64,000 nt of DNA, taken from Motacilla alba alba. Taxonomy: Eukaryota; Chordata; Aves; Passeriformes; Motacillidae. The stretch spans positions 27,053,129 through 27,117,128 of the forward strand of contig NC_052016.1 in the NCBI RefSeq assembly GCF_015832195.1, written 5' to 3'. This document shows, piece by piece, positions 1 through 13,590 of this stretch; positions within the stretch are counted from its first letter, which is position 1, and each line of letters starts with the position of its first letter. The position numbers and the translations under genes were made by a program. The notes under the pieces are model-generated. The model did no database searches and was not told the DNA's origin. It worked only from the letters and a program-made list of their open reading frames with translations.

Positions 1-1044
1 AGAAAGCTTACTGCTAGAAATTTTGTCAGCATGCAACAGCTGACTTTGACATGTGTTCAGAAGAAAAACAATAGTGCTATTTGAGCACATAATTTGTGCG
101 GTCTCCTGGATGGTTGTTACACTGTGGTTACACAGTACAAATGTTTTCCAAACTTCCCTCTATCATGGTTTCCTGCAGAATGTGCTTTTTTGTGGTTTAC
201 AAAAAAGCAGAGAGAAGAGGTAAGGAAATCATAAGTGAGTGATAGTGGCTTTCCACATTTTCTTTTCTTCTATGCTTTAAATCTCCAGCACCCAGCAGCT
301 ACTATGTCTCCCATTTAGTCACCCTACTGATGTCTGTGTGTAACTAAACTAGACAATTTACCTGGATCTGGTGTAATTTAAACTAACACTACTGCTGTGG
401 CTGAGCTGATGGGACCTTCTGAGAGGAGAAAGCAGCCTATGCATGCCAGTACCTCGCCCAGCAGTAGGGGTGATACAGCAGAGAAGACCTTGCAGCATCC
501 AAGAGGATCAGCAGTGGTGAGAAGCTTGTCCAGTCCTCCAGTGCAGGCCACTGGGCTGTGACACTTCTGTAGTCTTGAGGCATAATTTTTTTATTGTTCT
601 TACAGAAACAGTGTGGTGCCCTTTGTATGGAGTGGACAGGGGTATTTCAGCCTGGTGGCTGTTTCAGAGTTGACATCTGGAGCTCCTCCACGATCACATA
701 GTGCTGAGATGCAGCTCAAAGCCCCCTGAGGCCAGGCCGGGAGGCTGACACCAGGCTTGGCATGGGCCATGTCTGGGCTCACCATCCATAGCAGACACTG
801 GAGCCAGCCACCTTGACGTGGGCCTGGGGCTCCTCTGACAGGGATTGGGTTGTCCTACTCCACCTTGAAGCCGTGGTACATTTTAGCCTTCTCTTAGCAG
901 AACAGCTTGTCTGCATCTCTCTGAGGAAAGCAGTTTCCATGCTATTGCTGTGTATTGAGGAGTATTTGGCATAACAAAGATGATGTGGTGACTGGGAGAA
1001 AAAAACAAAAGGAGCTCTTGGATGGCTTTTCAACACCAAAGCAT
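1..1044. other. Unique non-coding sequence left of the LTR
   Basis: No gene or repeat family is recognisable here. The open frames are all under 90 codons, overlap on opposite strands and look like chance frames. The part from about 640 to 860 is somewhat richer in GC than its surroundings. No splice pattern stood out on reading. Confidence 0.5.
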
Positions 1045-1190
1045 TGTCTTGGTTTGAAAAGACAGGTGTCTGCTAAGGAAGGCAGGAGCATCCCTTGAAA
1101 TGGAGAATGTAAACCCCCTCCCTCCAAATTATTATAATTTTGAAATTAAGGGGCTCTCAGGCAAAGATATGGGAGTAGGAATAACAGTTC

Positions 1191-1196
1191 TTTATT
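1191..1196 (-). terminator. AATAAA polyadenylation signal inside the solo LTR
   Basis: The plus strand shows tttatt, so the minus strand reads AATAAA in the context ctaataaagaactg. It lies about 146 bases before the LTR end on the minus strand, which is where an R-region poly(A) signal is expected. Retroviral LTRs can end transcripts of neighbouring genes, but nothing in this window shows that it does so here. Confidence 0.5.
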
Positions 1197-1502
1197 AGGG
1201 GAAAAATTAAAATAAAATAAAAATGCAGTAATACAAAACAATGCTAACAGAGTCAGAATATGACTTGACATCCTGTGGATCAGGTGTTGGTAGCAGTCCA
1301 ATTGCAATGGTGGCTGCAGTCCTCTTGGAGGGTCAGATGTGGTTCTGTTGAAGCAGTGAGCCTGTAGAAGGCTTTAGTTTTCCTCTGAAGGTCCAGTGGT
1401 GGTGTAGATGGCCCTGGTCTTCCTCTGGGAATCCAGTGGAAAAGAAAGCTGCTCTTCTGGGAATGCAGTGGTGAAAGGCTGCTTCTGATGTTCCAAATCT
1501 CA

Positions 1503-1511
1503 GATTATATC
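1503..1511 (-). promoter_or_regulatory. TATA-like box of the solo LTR
   Basis: On the minus strand this reads gatataatc, about 315 bases before the AATAAA signal and just after the GC-rich 'ggtggagc' block. Its place in U3 fits a core promoter. The motif is short and its function is inferred only from its position in the LTR. Confidence 0.3.
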
Positions 1512-3323
1512 CAGGTAGGATGCTTGGCTCCTCCCCCTGGGTGGAGCATCTCGCAGTGGGATGATGTCATTTTTCCAGTCAGGCAGTGAAATTCAATGGC
1601 CCATTAACAGAATATATCTCCCCAGAGGGAGGATTGATTATGGAAGAGATAAAGAAAACTGCCCCACCTGGTTTTAACAGGTGGCCCAATTAAAAGAATA
1701 TAACTGGTCCACCTCTAACAGATGGCAATAGAATACATGCCCCCAGCCACATTTCCAACCCACGACAAGCGCCAAGCAGATTCATGGTGGGGTGCTGAAG
1801 CTTAGGAAAATCTCAGTCTACCACTGTGTCTAACAGGGGCTTAATTGTTGCTTTTTTGGGGTACTTTTCTTATGTAAAGATCTCAAATATTTATAGCGGT
1901 GTTGATTCTGTCAAAAAGGAAGAGAATGGGTGGTAGAAAACATCCACTGGTCCTCATATATTAGCTCCGAACTTCATCACATATTTTTAGTGTGTGCAAA
2001 GATTGTAAGAAACTTATCTCATTCAGAGCAAAGAAAATATGTGGATGCAAAAGATGCCTGTTACCTGTTCTTGCAGGTAGGAGTGTAAGCTGCCAGTGGA
2101 ACAGGTTTGTTTTCATCTAGTCATGGTTATGTTTTCTACCAGCATACACTGGAACAGCTAAGGACTGATTAATATCTCCTGGCAAAGGCTGCTGAGACCA
2201 GCTTAAAAAGCAATGATATTTGAGTCATCACAAAATGCTGCACAAGCAGAGAGGACTCTTGTAGCTTCATAGCAGGGCATAAGAGCAAAAGTAATTCTTC
2301 CTGAAATATGTTTTAAACAGTATTCCCTTTGCCATTTTCTGCCCCATCTTGAGCTGTTTGGAGTGGGGAAGTTTGTCTTGAACATAGAGTTGTTTTTCAG
2401 TGCATGGGTACTGGGAACTTTCAAAAAACACCCAAGACCTCAGGCTGATTTCAGTGTTGAGTTTTTCCACAAATGCATTTTATGTCTTTTTGTGACTTAT
2501 TTTATTATGTTTCAGGACCAGGATCACTATTTTACTAATTTATGAAATGTATTCCAGGTGTATTTTTGTTTTGCAATAGTTAAAACCCTACCAGATGGCT
2601 CACTCTGTCTCTTGCTGCATAGCTAGGACAGGATTTTGAGATAAAATACATACTCCCCATGTTTTCCTTTTCAACTCTACAAAGTACTGCCATTTTTAGG
2701 GAGGATGTGAGAAAGGACAGATTTACATGCTATGCATGGCTACAAGTTGTTAAAAGTGCAAAATTTTATCTCAGCATCATCCTTGCCCTCATTTGGTGGC
2801 CGGTGTCAGCCTAGTGATTTTCAAAAGGCCAGAGATCCACGTCAGTGTCACCTCCTTGTCATTTCCTATGTCCCAGAGACTCTTCCATCCCATTCACCAT
2901 TCTAAGTGCTACTGAGGCTGAAGAGGGAGACACCACCAAAAAGGAGGAACTGCTCCCAGATCAGGGCAGTTATTTGATGATTTCCAGAAATTGTGTGGAT
3001 CATGGATCTGCTTTGCCAGAACAGGCTTCTCAGCCTGAGCCTGTCCAACTTTCTCTCCTTCATTGTTGCTGGTGTGTGTCTCCCTTGAAACATCATGTGT
3101 ATTCTGAGACCTCGTGCTATTCAGGGCATGAGATGTAATCAGGCTTAAAAGAGTAAGAGAGTTTCCAGTTTCCTGAAATTTGTCTGTTGAAACCCATACA
3201 GCAATTGTTAAAACTTTGCATTGTGAATTTGGGCTATGAAACAGTTGTCACTGTATTAAATGTGGCCAAGAAGGAGCAACTGCAAGAGAAGCATAATAGT
3301 GTGTTCTGTAAAAAGGTGAGACT

Positions 3324-3373
3324 CATTTAGCATAGCCGGTTTTTATTCCATTTAGCATAGCCATTTTTTATTC
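3324..3373 (+). repeat. Tandem duplication, 2 x 25 bp
   Basis: Two adjacent 25-base units start with catttagcatagcc and end with tttttattc. They differ at the GG-to-AT position in the middle of the unit. The high identity of a two-copy unit suggests a fairly recent local duplication. Confidence 0.85.
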
Positions 3374-5462
3374 CATAATGAGAAGACACCCTGGGTTACG
3401 GAACTATGAACATATTCTTTTGAAAATAGAGTTAGAGATGATTCTTTTATCATGATTTCCTCATCTTTTCAGGGATGCCTGATGTGTCTGTGTATATAAA
3501 AGATAAAACTGGTTTTACCTGCCCCAACAGAGCTAGCTGCAAGTATGTGAAATAGGTGGTGTTTGCAATGTGACAGCAGATCTTTTTCTTGCTTTTTGTA
3601 AACACTAAAAATAGGGTTCTACTCGTTTATCAGTGCTAAATATAAGTAAATTCCTGATTCTGATGTATCTCAAAATCTTCCTTGTGTCAGCCATATTTCA
3701 TGAGAAAAACACATGTACAATCCAGGTGCAGTTCCTAAAAAAATCATGTTTTATAACCTTATGTATCTGTGTTATCTTGTGCAAGTGGATATTTCCAGCT
3801 GCAGTAAAAGTTTCTGAAGAACACTCTAGTCACCTCTTATTTTGGGTCTCTGAAGTCAAAATGCGAAAAAAAACTAAAATAATGAAAAAAAATCAGAATT
3901 TCAAAGTTCCCAACTGGGGATTTGCATTAAATCCCTGAATAAAAGGACCCTTCCCCTTTACTTCAGTAGTGCCTAGATTTGAACTCTGTAATACATGGCT
4001 CTTAGGGTATCTTTTCCTGTGTCAAAGAATAATATTAATAATGAATATTCACCTTCAATACATATTCAGGTGTTAGAGGATGTCACCATAAATGTGGATG
4101 TTATTCATAAAAAAAAATTAGACATGCATGAGTGTTGTGGGCTTCAGTTCCAGTAAAAAGAATGAAGAAACTTCTATGTGATTAGTAAATGAATGTTGTT
4201 AATTTTTTATTTAGAAAATGTTGTGCAATTTCCAACTCAGGCTCACTGATGTCCTAAATAGTTGCCAACATTAAAAATGCTGTGTTAAACAATCAAATAC
4301 CACTTTAATATCTCTGAAGTTGTATAGCCAATCACAATTGATGTACTAATCATTGTTAGAAAATATAACATTTCCTCTTCAAAATGTTGCCTGATTATTA
4401 AAATAATCAATAATCAATATCACAGGTAGCTGTAACAACTGATTATAATGAAAGAACATAAAGCACTTGTGGAGTAATGTGTAACTGCAGATTTGGTGCG
4501 AACATTTGCCTCTTGAACTAAAGCACTAGTTCTTTTGAATTTTGTTGGGGTTTTTTAATTAGTTTATTTTCTAAAGGTCATAGACCTCTGCTTTTCTGCC
4601 TCCTGTCCCCCCCCCCAGGCAGAAGGGTAGAGAAGAAAATAAAAGCTGGTATGGGTTTTTGGTTGTTTTTGGTTTTTTTTACCCCTTCTCATTTTCCAGC
4701 ACAGCTTCTGACCAACTCATTATTCATACTTCCTGGGACTGAAACATTAGATTTTGGGAGGGAATTTGACAATTCTTGGGCTTTCCGCAACAGGTGAATT
4801 TTAATTGAAATCATGAAGAGAAATCCTCACTCTCTGTGTGGCAATAGCTGGTAACTTCCCATCTGAACTCTAATGCCAGTGGGGGAAGGTCTATACAAGA
4901 AGAAGATTTGGTGTGTCCTAGAGAAGTTCACAGACCTGTCTGGATAGTTCAGACTGAAGTCAGTGGCAGCATTTTCCATTTGTGTCTAACCTAAAATGTG
5001 TTAAAACCTTAGTATTCTTTCATCCAAGCATTTAAGAATTATCAAGAAAGACATTTTGTTTACATGCAGAGATTAAAATAAAAACATTATTTTCCTGTTG
5101 TTGGACTTGCACATTGGAGTCTCTGCTTCCCTCAGTGAGATTATATCTGATATTGCCATGTGAACAGAAGCATAAAATCCTTTCATGAGATCAAATAGCA
5201 CATATCTGTAGGTAGCATTATGTTTATTAGATTTTTCTCAGTTAATACATTTTCCTCTCTCTTTCCTGTTGCTTACTGTGGAGTGGAAAATGCACTGATT
5301 CAACACCCATTCACGTAATGGTTGTTATATTTCCTGATATTATAATTGGCAAAATAATTAAGTTATGCTTGCTACAGAACTACAACAGGGTGAAAATCAC
5401 CTTAAAATTTAGCATTAGGATGCAGGAAAGGAGCTGACACTCAAAGTTCCTTCTTCAGTGGA

Positions 5463-5509
5463 ACACCTACCTACCTCTGCACACCTACCTTTACACACCT
5501 ATCTCTGCA
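5463..5509 (+). repeat. Degenerate short tandem repeat (acacctac-type)
   Basis: Three imperfect units begin with acaccta and end with a variant of ctctgc or tttac. Their lengths vary from about 14 to 18 bases. This is a small simple-sequence patch without further structure. Confidence 0.6.
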
Positions 5510-8500
5510 ACACTCCAAAAAGTTCTCCAAAAATTCATGGTACTTTTGAGGACTGGAGAAAATTAGGGACTGTATCCTGTATTTGCTTTAGGATTAATGA
5601 AAGCCTAGGGGAGGTGACAGCCTCATGGTGCCAGAGGAGGAGGAGAGCCTGGTTTCTCCCCACAGTACCTGCTAGAGGCATGGAACTTCACACCAGTGGG
5701 ACACACTATAGAGACAACTTGCTCAATAATAGATTCACCACCCAGGGTGGTGCAGGAGCAGCAGCAGAGAGGAACTCTCTGACCCCCTCCTGCCCATGAT
5801 TTTCCAGCAGGTCTCCAGCAGCTCCTGCCTCAGAGACTCCTCTAAGTAGAGAGGTCTTCATGAATCACCAAGTGTCAAGGGCACAGTTAGAGCTCAGTAA
5901 ATAATAAATGGTCTTTCTAATATTTAGATTATTTGGGGAAGTCTGAACATTTTGTTACACTAGGGATGGAAATGGATTAGCACAAGGATTTAGAGGACTT
6001 GGAGTATTTTATTTCTCTGTAGTGCCTGTGAAATAAATGCAGTAGTCCCAAGAGATGCATGAATTCCCACATGATTTCAGTTTCAAATGTTAGGATGCTT
6101 CTACCTTTGATCCGTAAAAAAAGAGCTAGAAAACTATCTGATGCCTTTGCTACAGGCATTCTCACAAGATGTCCTATAGTTCCTTCTGGGACTTTTAGTG
6201 TTAATGGCTGAAGGACAAAAAACATCTATTTAACCACATCACACTTGTAATAGACCTCCGGCTAAAATTTGATTCTGCATGAAAGGAATTGCATTGGACA
6301 CTCCTCATGTTTTCCAGATTAGTTTCTTTGTCCTTATTAAATATTCATCCTGATTTTTCTCAGTAATATCAGAGGAAGAACTAGGCACTATTTGGAGGTA
6401 TCACGAGGAAAAGGGATGGTCTAGGGTATTTATATAATGTAAATTTGTGTAAATAAGAGGATTTGAGTCTTCCTCTGTCAACTTGGCTATGTGCTTTCCA
6501 ATAGTTCCAACAGGAGAATATAACTGAGTTAGGAGAACTAGGAGAACATTTTGCTACTTAGAAAGGGAGTCGAGAAGTTACAAGCCACCAGGCATTGGCA
6601 CCAGACTTTGGATAAGACTCATGAAAAAATTATAACGATCAAAGAAGCTGCAGAATGAACCACCCATTCCACTCAATTTCTGCAGCATGGTGGGTGAGGC
6701 ATATTTTTTTTCTGTACAGGCAGCAAAAGTTTTGCTTACCTACATGGCTGACTGGATGGAGAAAAGACCTGGGTGGTGTGATAGTCAGCTCTGTGACTGT
6801 AGCTGCCAAATACTTTAGACCTAATAATTCAAAGTCTTGAATTGCTGTGTTTTCTGAAAATAATTCAAGCCTTGTTGTATTGGGTGTAATAGCTGCAATA
6901 ATAGAGTCCCTTCAATCAGCTCAGCTGAAGATGATGACCATGATTAAGTGAATGCAATAGAAGAGATGAAGTGACTTACTCAAGACAGTAACATCAGCTA
7001 CAGACACCAGGTCTCCTGGCTCCCAGCCCCAGCACTTCTCACTAGACACCAGGCAATAAATGTCAGTCACGCAGACAAGGGTAATGGCTGGGATAAATTA
7101 AATTACTGTCAGAAATAAAGTTTCATGCTGAATTTGCATAGTGTTGAGGACAAACAATTGACAACAAAATGGGGCGGCACAACTCCAGTCTCAGAGACTT
7201 TAAAGTTAGAAGAGTAAGCTAGATCATTGAGCCTGACTTGCAGATAACAGACTGCTACCTTTTCATGTAGGTTACCCAGTAAGGAGTTTAAAGTTAGTTT
7301 TGAATAATTTTCAGTTTTCAGTTTCAAACTTTCACTTAGCCATCCCAAATTTGAGTTTTCCTTTTGGATCAAAGCAGAATCTGTGTGATTTCCTAGAAAG
7401 ACATACAGATTTCCCTGTCTTCCTGGTAATAAAATCCATTCTTTTAAGGAACATGACTCATTTGCATACAGAGACCTTCCACAGTGATGGTGAGAGCTTA
7501 GCTGGCTTTGCAGGCCCTGGCTAAGCTGCAAGTTAATGCCTTGTTCTCCTTGTGCCTTGGAGCAAACTCCTGAGTTACCATTATCAGTATTCTTCTGCCC
7601 AAAGGCAACAGATAAGGATTGTCTGTTTTCTGGGATTACTCACTGTCTGAAGAGCAGACATATTTGGAGCAGAGATATTTGGAACATTTTGCTTCTGCTG
7701 CTGGTCAGCCTGAGTTGCCAGAACCCAGTCAGTAAGGAAGCAGAAACCAGATTTGTAGAGAGCAAACTCCACAACATCAAACCCTCAGGTAGCCTGATGA
7801 AATAGTTAGAGGATGTTGCATCCACATTAGTGTTTGATGACTGGGGAGATGAGTGGGTATTGGTTAATCCTTGTATCTGGCTTCTTCTAAATATTCATGC
7901 TCTGTGGATAAAATCTTGACCTCAATAAAGATGGAGCCATGTTTTCCTAATACTGAATAGTGTCCAGCTCTGCATACTAATCAGTGAAGAGGTCATCCTC
8001 AAATGTCTCCATCTTCCTGCAAGACCCATAGCTGGAACATCACAGTGTTACAGGAGTGCTCTCATTAAGTGCATAGGGCATGGATCCTCAGTATCCAGCT
8101 CACACTTAGGAGTGGTCCAAGGTAGTGCCACACTGATAGGAACAGACAGGTGGCTGTGAAAAGCTGTGGCTTTGCCTGTTCCTCTGTTCAACAGAGACTC
8201 TTGTCTCCAAAGCAGTTCACCTTCCATATTCCAGCAAAACCCTTCTTGCTTTCCCTCTTTGCATGAAAAACCCTGAGAAGTTTCTCTTGGAAACTCAACT
8301 TGTTTATTACTTTTCAAGATGTCTATTTATTTGGTTAAATACAAATAATAAGTAATCTCTATAGCAAAGGGAAAAAAGACATTCCAGCTGCCTGAAAACC
8401 CTGAAAAGGAGTAAAAAGAACTTAAAGTGCTTTCTTAAATTGCATTCGTGGCAATGGATCCTTGTGCAGACTATCATGGGTAACATAAAGCAAATTGCCA

Positions 8501-11500
8501 AGGCTGACAAAGCTGCTGTTGAGCCAGAAGCTTTGTGCTTTCAATCCTCAAGTGGAATGGAGATTGATCTGAGCTCCCAGCTTAGCAATTAAACAGATTT
8601 TGCGAATCTTTTTTTCTTATCAAATCAAAACGAGAATGACACATTCCATTATAATAATTTAGAAATGTAAATATATACAAATTTGAAGTATAATCAAATT
8701 AATTACTCTAAATGGAAGCATAATACCAAGTAAATACATAAGGAAACAAAATCATTAATTGATTTGGCTTCTTATTACAGTGAAACTGTTTGCAAGGATT
8801 AACAGCTCCTTTCTGAAACACTGAACCCTGACACGATGTTTACATTTCCATATATTTTTAATGATCACATAGTTTATCGTTTGAATAAAACAGCACCATA
8901 TGCTTTAGCTGTATTAAATTCTTCAAACATTAAACACTAAATATGGAATAAATTATCATGTAAAGATCATTAATATTGGCAAGTCCCTCTAATATGCCAT
9001 GTCACTTAAATTTTAATGTGCCAAGACTTTGCCAAAATGAAATGCCTCTTTTTATTTACTACAAAGTAAAAATGTTTAATAGAAACTCATGGAAAAAAAG
9101 TATAGACTAGACGCAAATGTCTTAATTTTGTTTAAAAAAGAGGAAGAACTTTTATACTTTGTAATACAAATAGAATCATTTTCATAGCTTGGATATGCAG
9201 CAGGATTTTTTTTCATGTACAAGTGGAAAATGATGTTATTTAGATCTACTTTCAGAGCAAGGAAGAGAAATATGCAATAATAAATGCAGCATAGACTGGC
9301 TGTACTTTGACAGCTAGGATAAGCTCTCTAGATTCATCTGAACCATCTGAAGGAGTTAACCTGCTAGAAAGGTACTGAGAAGCCAGTTTCCTTAACAGCA
9401 GGCTATAAATGGAATTATTTTTCTTGACTGAGTCTAATAGTGATAGTGCCTTTAATTTTAGAGTTAGCCAACACAGCCTAGAAACAATTTGCAATAGATG
9501 ACTAAGAGACTTGCAAGTCAACAGGACTCCAGGGGCAGACTTTGGTGAAAAACCATTTATCTGGCACTCTTCTGTTAATGAAAGCCTTTATTCTTTTCAA
9601 TCTCCTGGCCTTTTTGGTTTGGCCCTTGGATTGCTAGTTAGTGAGAACATTTTGTGGGATGGGTTAGGAAGTCTGGGGCTCTGTTCAGATTCTTCTGAAA
9701 CCTCCAAGCAGACCTTGACACTCAAAGAAATGACACTTAAACCAAAAGCTTGATCTGTAATGGGATACTATCTAAATCCTGTAATGGAAGTAATTTACCA
9801 GATTGGTTTGGAGGCATATTAAGGCAATATAGGAACAATGGTCTGCATCACTGATAATGTTATCCATGCACTTGCTAGTCCGTTAGCGTGATTCATCTGA
9901 GACCTGCAAAAGGGCCAGTCCACACTCCTAAGCATGCAAACATCCAGACAAAATAGATCACAGAAGCAACTAAGCAGCTGTTCCCTTTCCTGCCATACCT
10001 GCTGCTGGTATATGATGGAGCAAATGGCCATTTGGGTTCCTGCTTTTAACAAGATCGTATGTGCCTCTTTGAAAAGTGTCTTTTGAGATGGATGTGTTTT
10101 CCTAGTAGATACTACATGTAGCTGCATTCCCCAGGTTTGCTTTTCAATTAAGGACAAATCTCGAACAAACTATGTTGCTGCAACCTACTGAACTTAACCT
10201 GGCATTAGCCAGCATTAGAAAGGCATGCTCTGATAACTTCAGCAGGCAGAGGAGGTTATTTAAGGGAATGCCTTCTCCATCTCACATAATCACTGAGATT
10301 ATTCCTTGCTATCTTTTCTCTGTACTCTCCACCCAGAATTCAACTGCAGCTGCCGAAACACCAGCTGTGTTGGCAGGGGCAGGCACAGCTTCAGGCTCGG
10401 GGCTGCTGGGAGAAGGAGGGTGCAATAGGCTCCCCTGCAGCCTAGAAGGAAGGTGCTGAGATGGGGAGCAGGGTCAAGGCTTGCATCACCAATTCCCTGC
10501 TGTATTAGCATGCAGGTTTTAAGGTCAGTGTCCAGTTCAGCTATGGTTCAGGGGTAAGTAGCCTGAAGGAGGCTGGTTTCATTCAGTGCCTGGTTTGTAA
10601 CCGATTGTATCAGTGCAATATGAATTTGTGTGTAATACAATAAACAGGTTCAGTCTGTTCAAAGTGAGGGCTTTTTAAAAGTACAGTCAGAATTAAGAAC
10701 AGTTCATCAGCCTGAGTATATCATTAAAATCTGCTTCAAATACATATAAGTAGCAATGCTCAAATAATCCCTGAAGTGCCTGTAGTTTATTGAGTCCTCT
10801 TGAGTATCACCATCCCTGTGGCCAGGTAGAGATAAGTGGATTAGTTCTGGATATGAGCATCTGAACATATATTTCACTGCTCAAATACATACCGGCTGAA
10901 TTTGAGTCTATGATCCTGTTGTAGGGCTCAGCTATCTAAATTTGCTATGGTTTAAGATATGGTCCAAGATATTTTAAGTGAACAAATAAAACAAATCCAA
11001 CTTGGAGTGGAAGAAGAAGTTCTTTATGTTTGATAGATAGGGGCAACCTTCTCTAGTATCTGGTAATGTTTTTGCTGTTCATATCTATTTGTTTTCAACT
11101 ATCAAGAAACACTGCTTCATTTGGTGTGGTCAGAATGCTGACTCTCACGTTAATTGGTTTTGTCCTGCCTGTCTCTATTCATCTGCATGCCCCTAGTAAT
11201 TCTGACATTGGTTTCAACAGTGTAGACAGGTTTTCTATCTGCTTCTCATGGAAGAAAAATAGGTGACAAAGTGCCTTCATCAATGGGGTTCCACAGCACT
11301 ATTAAATGCAGATCTGACTCAGTATTTTGCATTGCTTGACTTATTTTTTTCTACCAAACACTTGGGTGGCTGATAATGAGTGTTTCCTTGTTTAATCTTC
11401 TTTTTACTGCTAAAAATTAAAATCTAGTAAATTTGGCACAGTGGCAACTGTTACTATATCAAGAATATGATATCTAGATAAAATAGATATGATAATCTCT

Positions 11501-13590
11501 ATTTTTATGTCAGATTCTTCTTCTAATGCTTTCTCTTAACGAGAGGTAAATTCTTACACCAAAACAAGTACATCTCTGCCTTGTTTGGTCCAAAAGAGTT
11601 TTGCTTTGCCACCAGACAGAACATTTTCACTTGTTTTGGTTTATATCCTAATCTTATTTTCTTCCTGAGTACTGGACATAGGTTTGGCTGTTGATTTTCT
11701 CTACAGTTGCCTGCAAATTCATCTTCTGCTCATTGCGGAGTCTGCCTTTGATTTTGCATATTTTTCCTGCTTGCATCTTGCCTATAGAATGAAATCCTCT
11801 GTCACATCATTCACTGGCCTCAAGCTGGATTACACTGCCCTTCTGAACAGGAAAAGCCTGAAAGTTGTTCCAAATTCTAAACCACAACTTTGTGTGTTTT
11901 GAGTTATCTGGCCATTTAGGCTGTGTCAGATCCAAAAATAGCCAGTGACCAGATTTGAGGAGAATCAAATCTGTTGTCTCCTGACACAGGTCTTTGCATA
12001 GAGACACAAGCAGTCCACAGTGCTGCTCAGAGCAGGTGCCATCAAGGTCGAGGTGGCCCTTTGCCCTAAGCTTGACCTTGCCTGCTGGCCAGTATCAGCA
12101 TCAGCCAGATGTGTGCCAGGAGACGCTTTGGTCAGGATTCCTTCCCAAGGCAGCCCCCCTTCATCATCTCCTCTGCTCTCTCAAAGTGCGTGACACAACA
12201 GGATGGTTTGGGGCATGTGAGCCCCACACACAGTGAGCAGTGCCCAGTGAGGGTGCAGGTCATGCTGGAAAACCTGTGCTCCACCTCAAGATAGTTTGAG
12301 CTCTTCTGTCTCTCTTCTGGCACCTGCTTGTTTTCAACCACACCTTGTTCACATTCAGGCAAAGTGCTCCAAATTCTTGCATTAAGTTTTCACTGTCAGT
12401 TACACCTGCCTTAATTGGAAACTGTTAAAAACAGTAACTGCTCCAGAACCTGCTATTGTCATTTATCGAGGTAATTCCTGGCAGTCCTCCTTTTGGCAGG
12501 TCTCTTAAGTCAGCAGATACTTGCAGATTTCCATGCTGTTTCAGCTCTGGATTAGCTCTTAAAGGCTATGCACTGTTTGAAATTGCTTGGAGTGGTAGCT
12601 GCAGTGTATGGCACACAAACCTGAGGAGGCTGTGATTGAGGCAGTCCTGATGGCTGGTCAGCTGAGGCACCACCCCAGGGAGAGCTAGCCCACAAGGAGG
12701 AGGTTCTGGACCCTGCAAGACTATTGGCAGTTCCTGGTTTCTGTCTGAGAACAAGCTGAGTGCTTTGCATCTTCCTACAGTTTCTTTCCTGAAACTCCAG
12801 CTTTGGTGTCAGCTGTTGTGTGCATTCCACACAATGGGAGCCCTCATGCAAAGCTCCAGCTTGTTCTTCTGGGCCTTCGATGTATTTCCCCAAAGATAAA
12901 GCTGCTCATTGAGAGATATGCCCTCACTCAGGATTTGGAAAAGTCAGTAAAAGTGATTTCTTTCAGAAAAAATGCCTTTGGCTATAAGATTTCCCAAAAA
13001 GGTGGAAACAAAATTTTCATTGCAGATCTACAGAGGTTGAAAACAATGCATTCCACCATCTGCCCAATGTTCCCTTCTGAAAGGAAAGATGCACAGCCTT
13101 TGTCACACACAAAGACTCATGTGGTGCTGCAGCCAGCAACTGTAAATGGCCAGCTGACCTAGTCCAAGGCTGCTTCTCATTAGCACCAGCAAAGTTAAAT
13201 GAAGAGCCTGAGGAGGACGTGCCATATGAAATGATAAAGGGTTGATGGGGCAAGAGAATTAAGGAGCAGCAGGACTGTGTTCATATGGTGATCTCCAGCC
13301 ATTTGCTTCCCTGGTGATGGCCAGGCCCTCAGTTTTAGTGAGGTATGTTCTGTACATGACGCAGGAACAGTGAGAATGGAGCAGTCTCTATGAAGTACTT
13401 TGTCTCTCAATTTCAAAGAAGGGAGAAAGTGGAAGGGGGATGGTCTATGTGGTTATTCTGGATTTTCCACTGTGTTGTGATGACAAGGGCCTTGCAGGTG
13501 CCAGAGTCTGACCAAATAAGAAAAAAGTTTCTCACTACTATCAGGATGATATCCTAAGCATCTGTCTGAGCTGTGGGTTGAGAGTCATTC

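Larger units (their letters stand above)
1045..1767 (-). mobile_element. Solo LTR of an endogenous retrovirus (passerine-type), minus strand
   Basis: The element begins and ends with the TG...CA termini expected of an LTR, and its short terminal inverted repeat is roughly tgtcttgg / ccacgaca on the plus strand. Read on the minus strand it has a TATA-like box in its middle part and an AATAAA signal about 150 bases before its end, which is the usual U3-R-U5 order. The sequence matches, from memory, an LTR type that is very common in songbird genomes. Landmarks include the stretch around 'ccacctggttttaacaggtgg' split near 1665-1683 and the GC-rich 'cctccccctgggtggagc' near 1532-1550. No internal retroviral region (gag, pol or env) flanks it, so it is a solo LTR left by recombination. 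The five bases on each side, agcat and agcgc, could be a decayed target-site duplication, but only three of five agree. I cannot assign the ERV class (ERVL or ERVK) with certainty. Confidence 0.75.
1768..13590. other. Long AT-rich unique sequence, no gene seen
   Basis: About 12 kb with no recognisable gene and no clear interspersed repeat. The open frames (longest 140 codons, minus strand, 7109-7531) are not recognisable as any protein family and overlap frames on the other strand. The stretch holds a 25 bp tandem doublet at 3324, a run of ten C at 4607-4616, a T/G-rich patch at about 4645-4682, a degenerate ACACCTAC repeat at 5463, and a very AT-rich block with homeodomain-type TAATTA sites at about 8560-9200 that resembles conserved non-coding DNA. 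Very old, diverged repeats cannot be excluded by eye. Confidence 0.5.

Noticed and set aside
7109..7531. 140-codon minus-strand frame
   Set aside because: It has no recognisable domain, lies in AT-rich DNA and overlaps a plus-strand frame. The length is possible by chance in 64 kb read in six frames.
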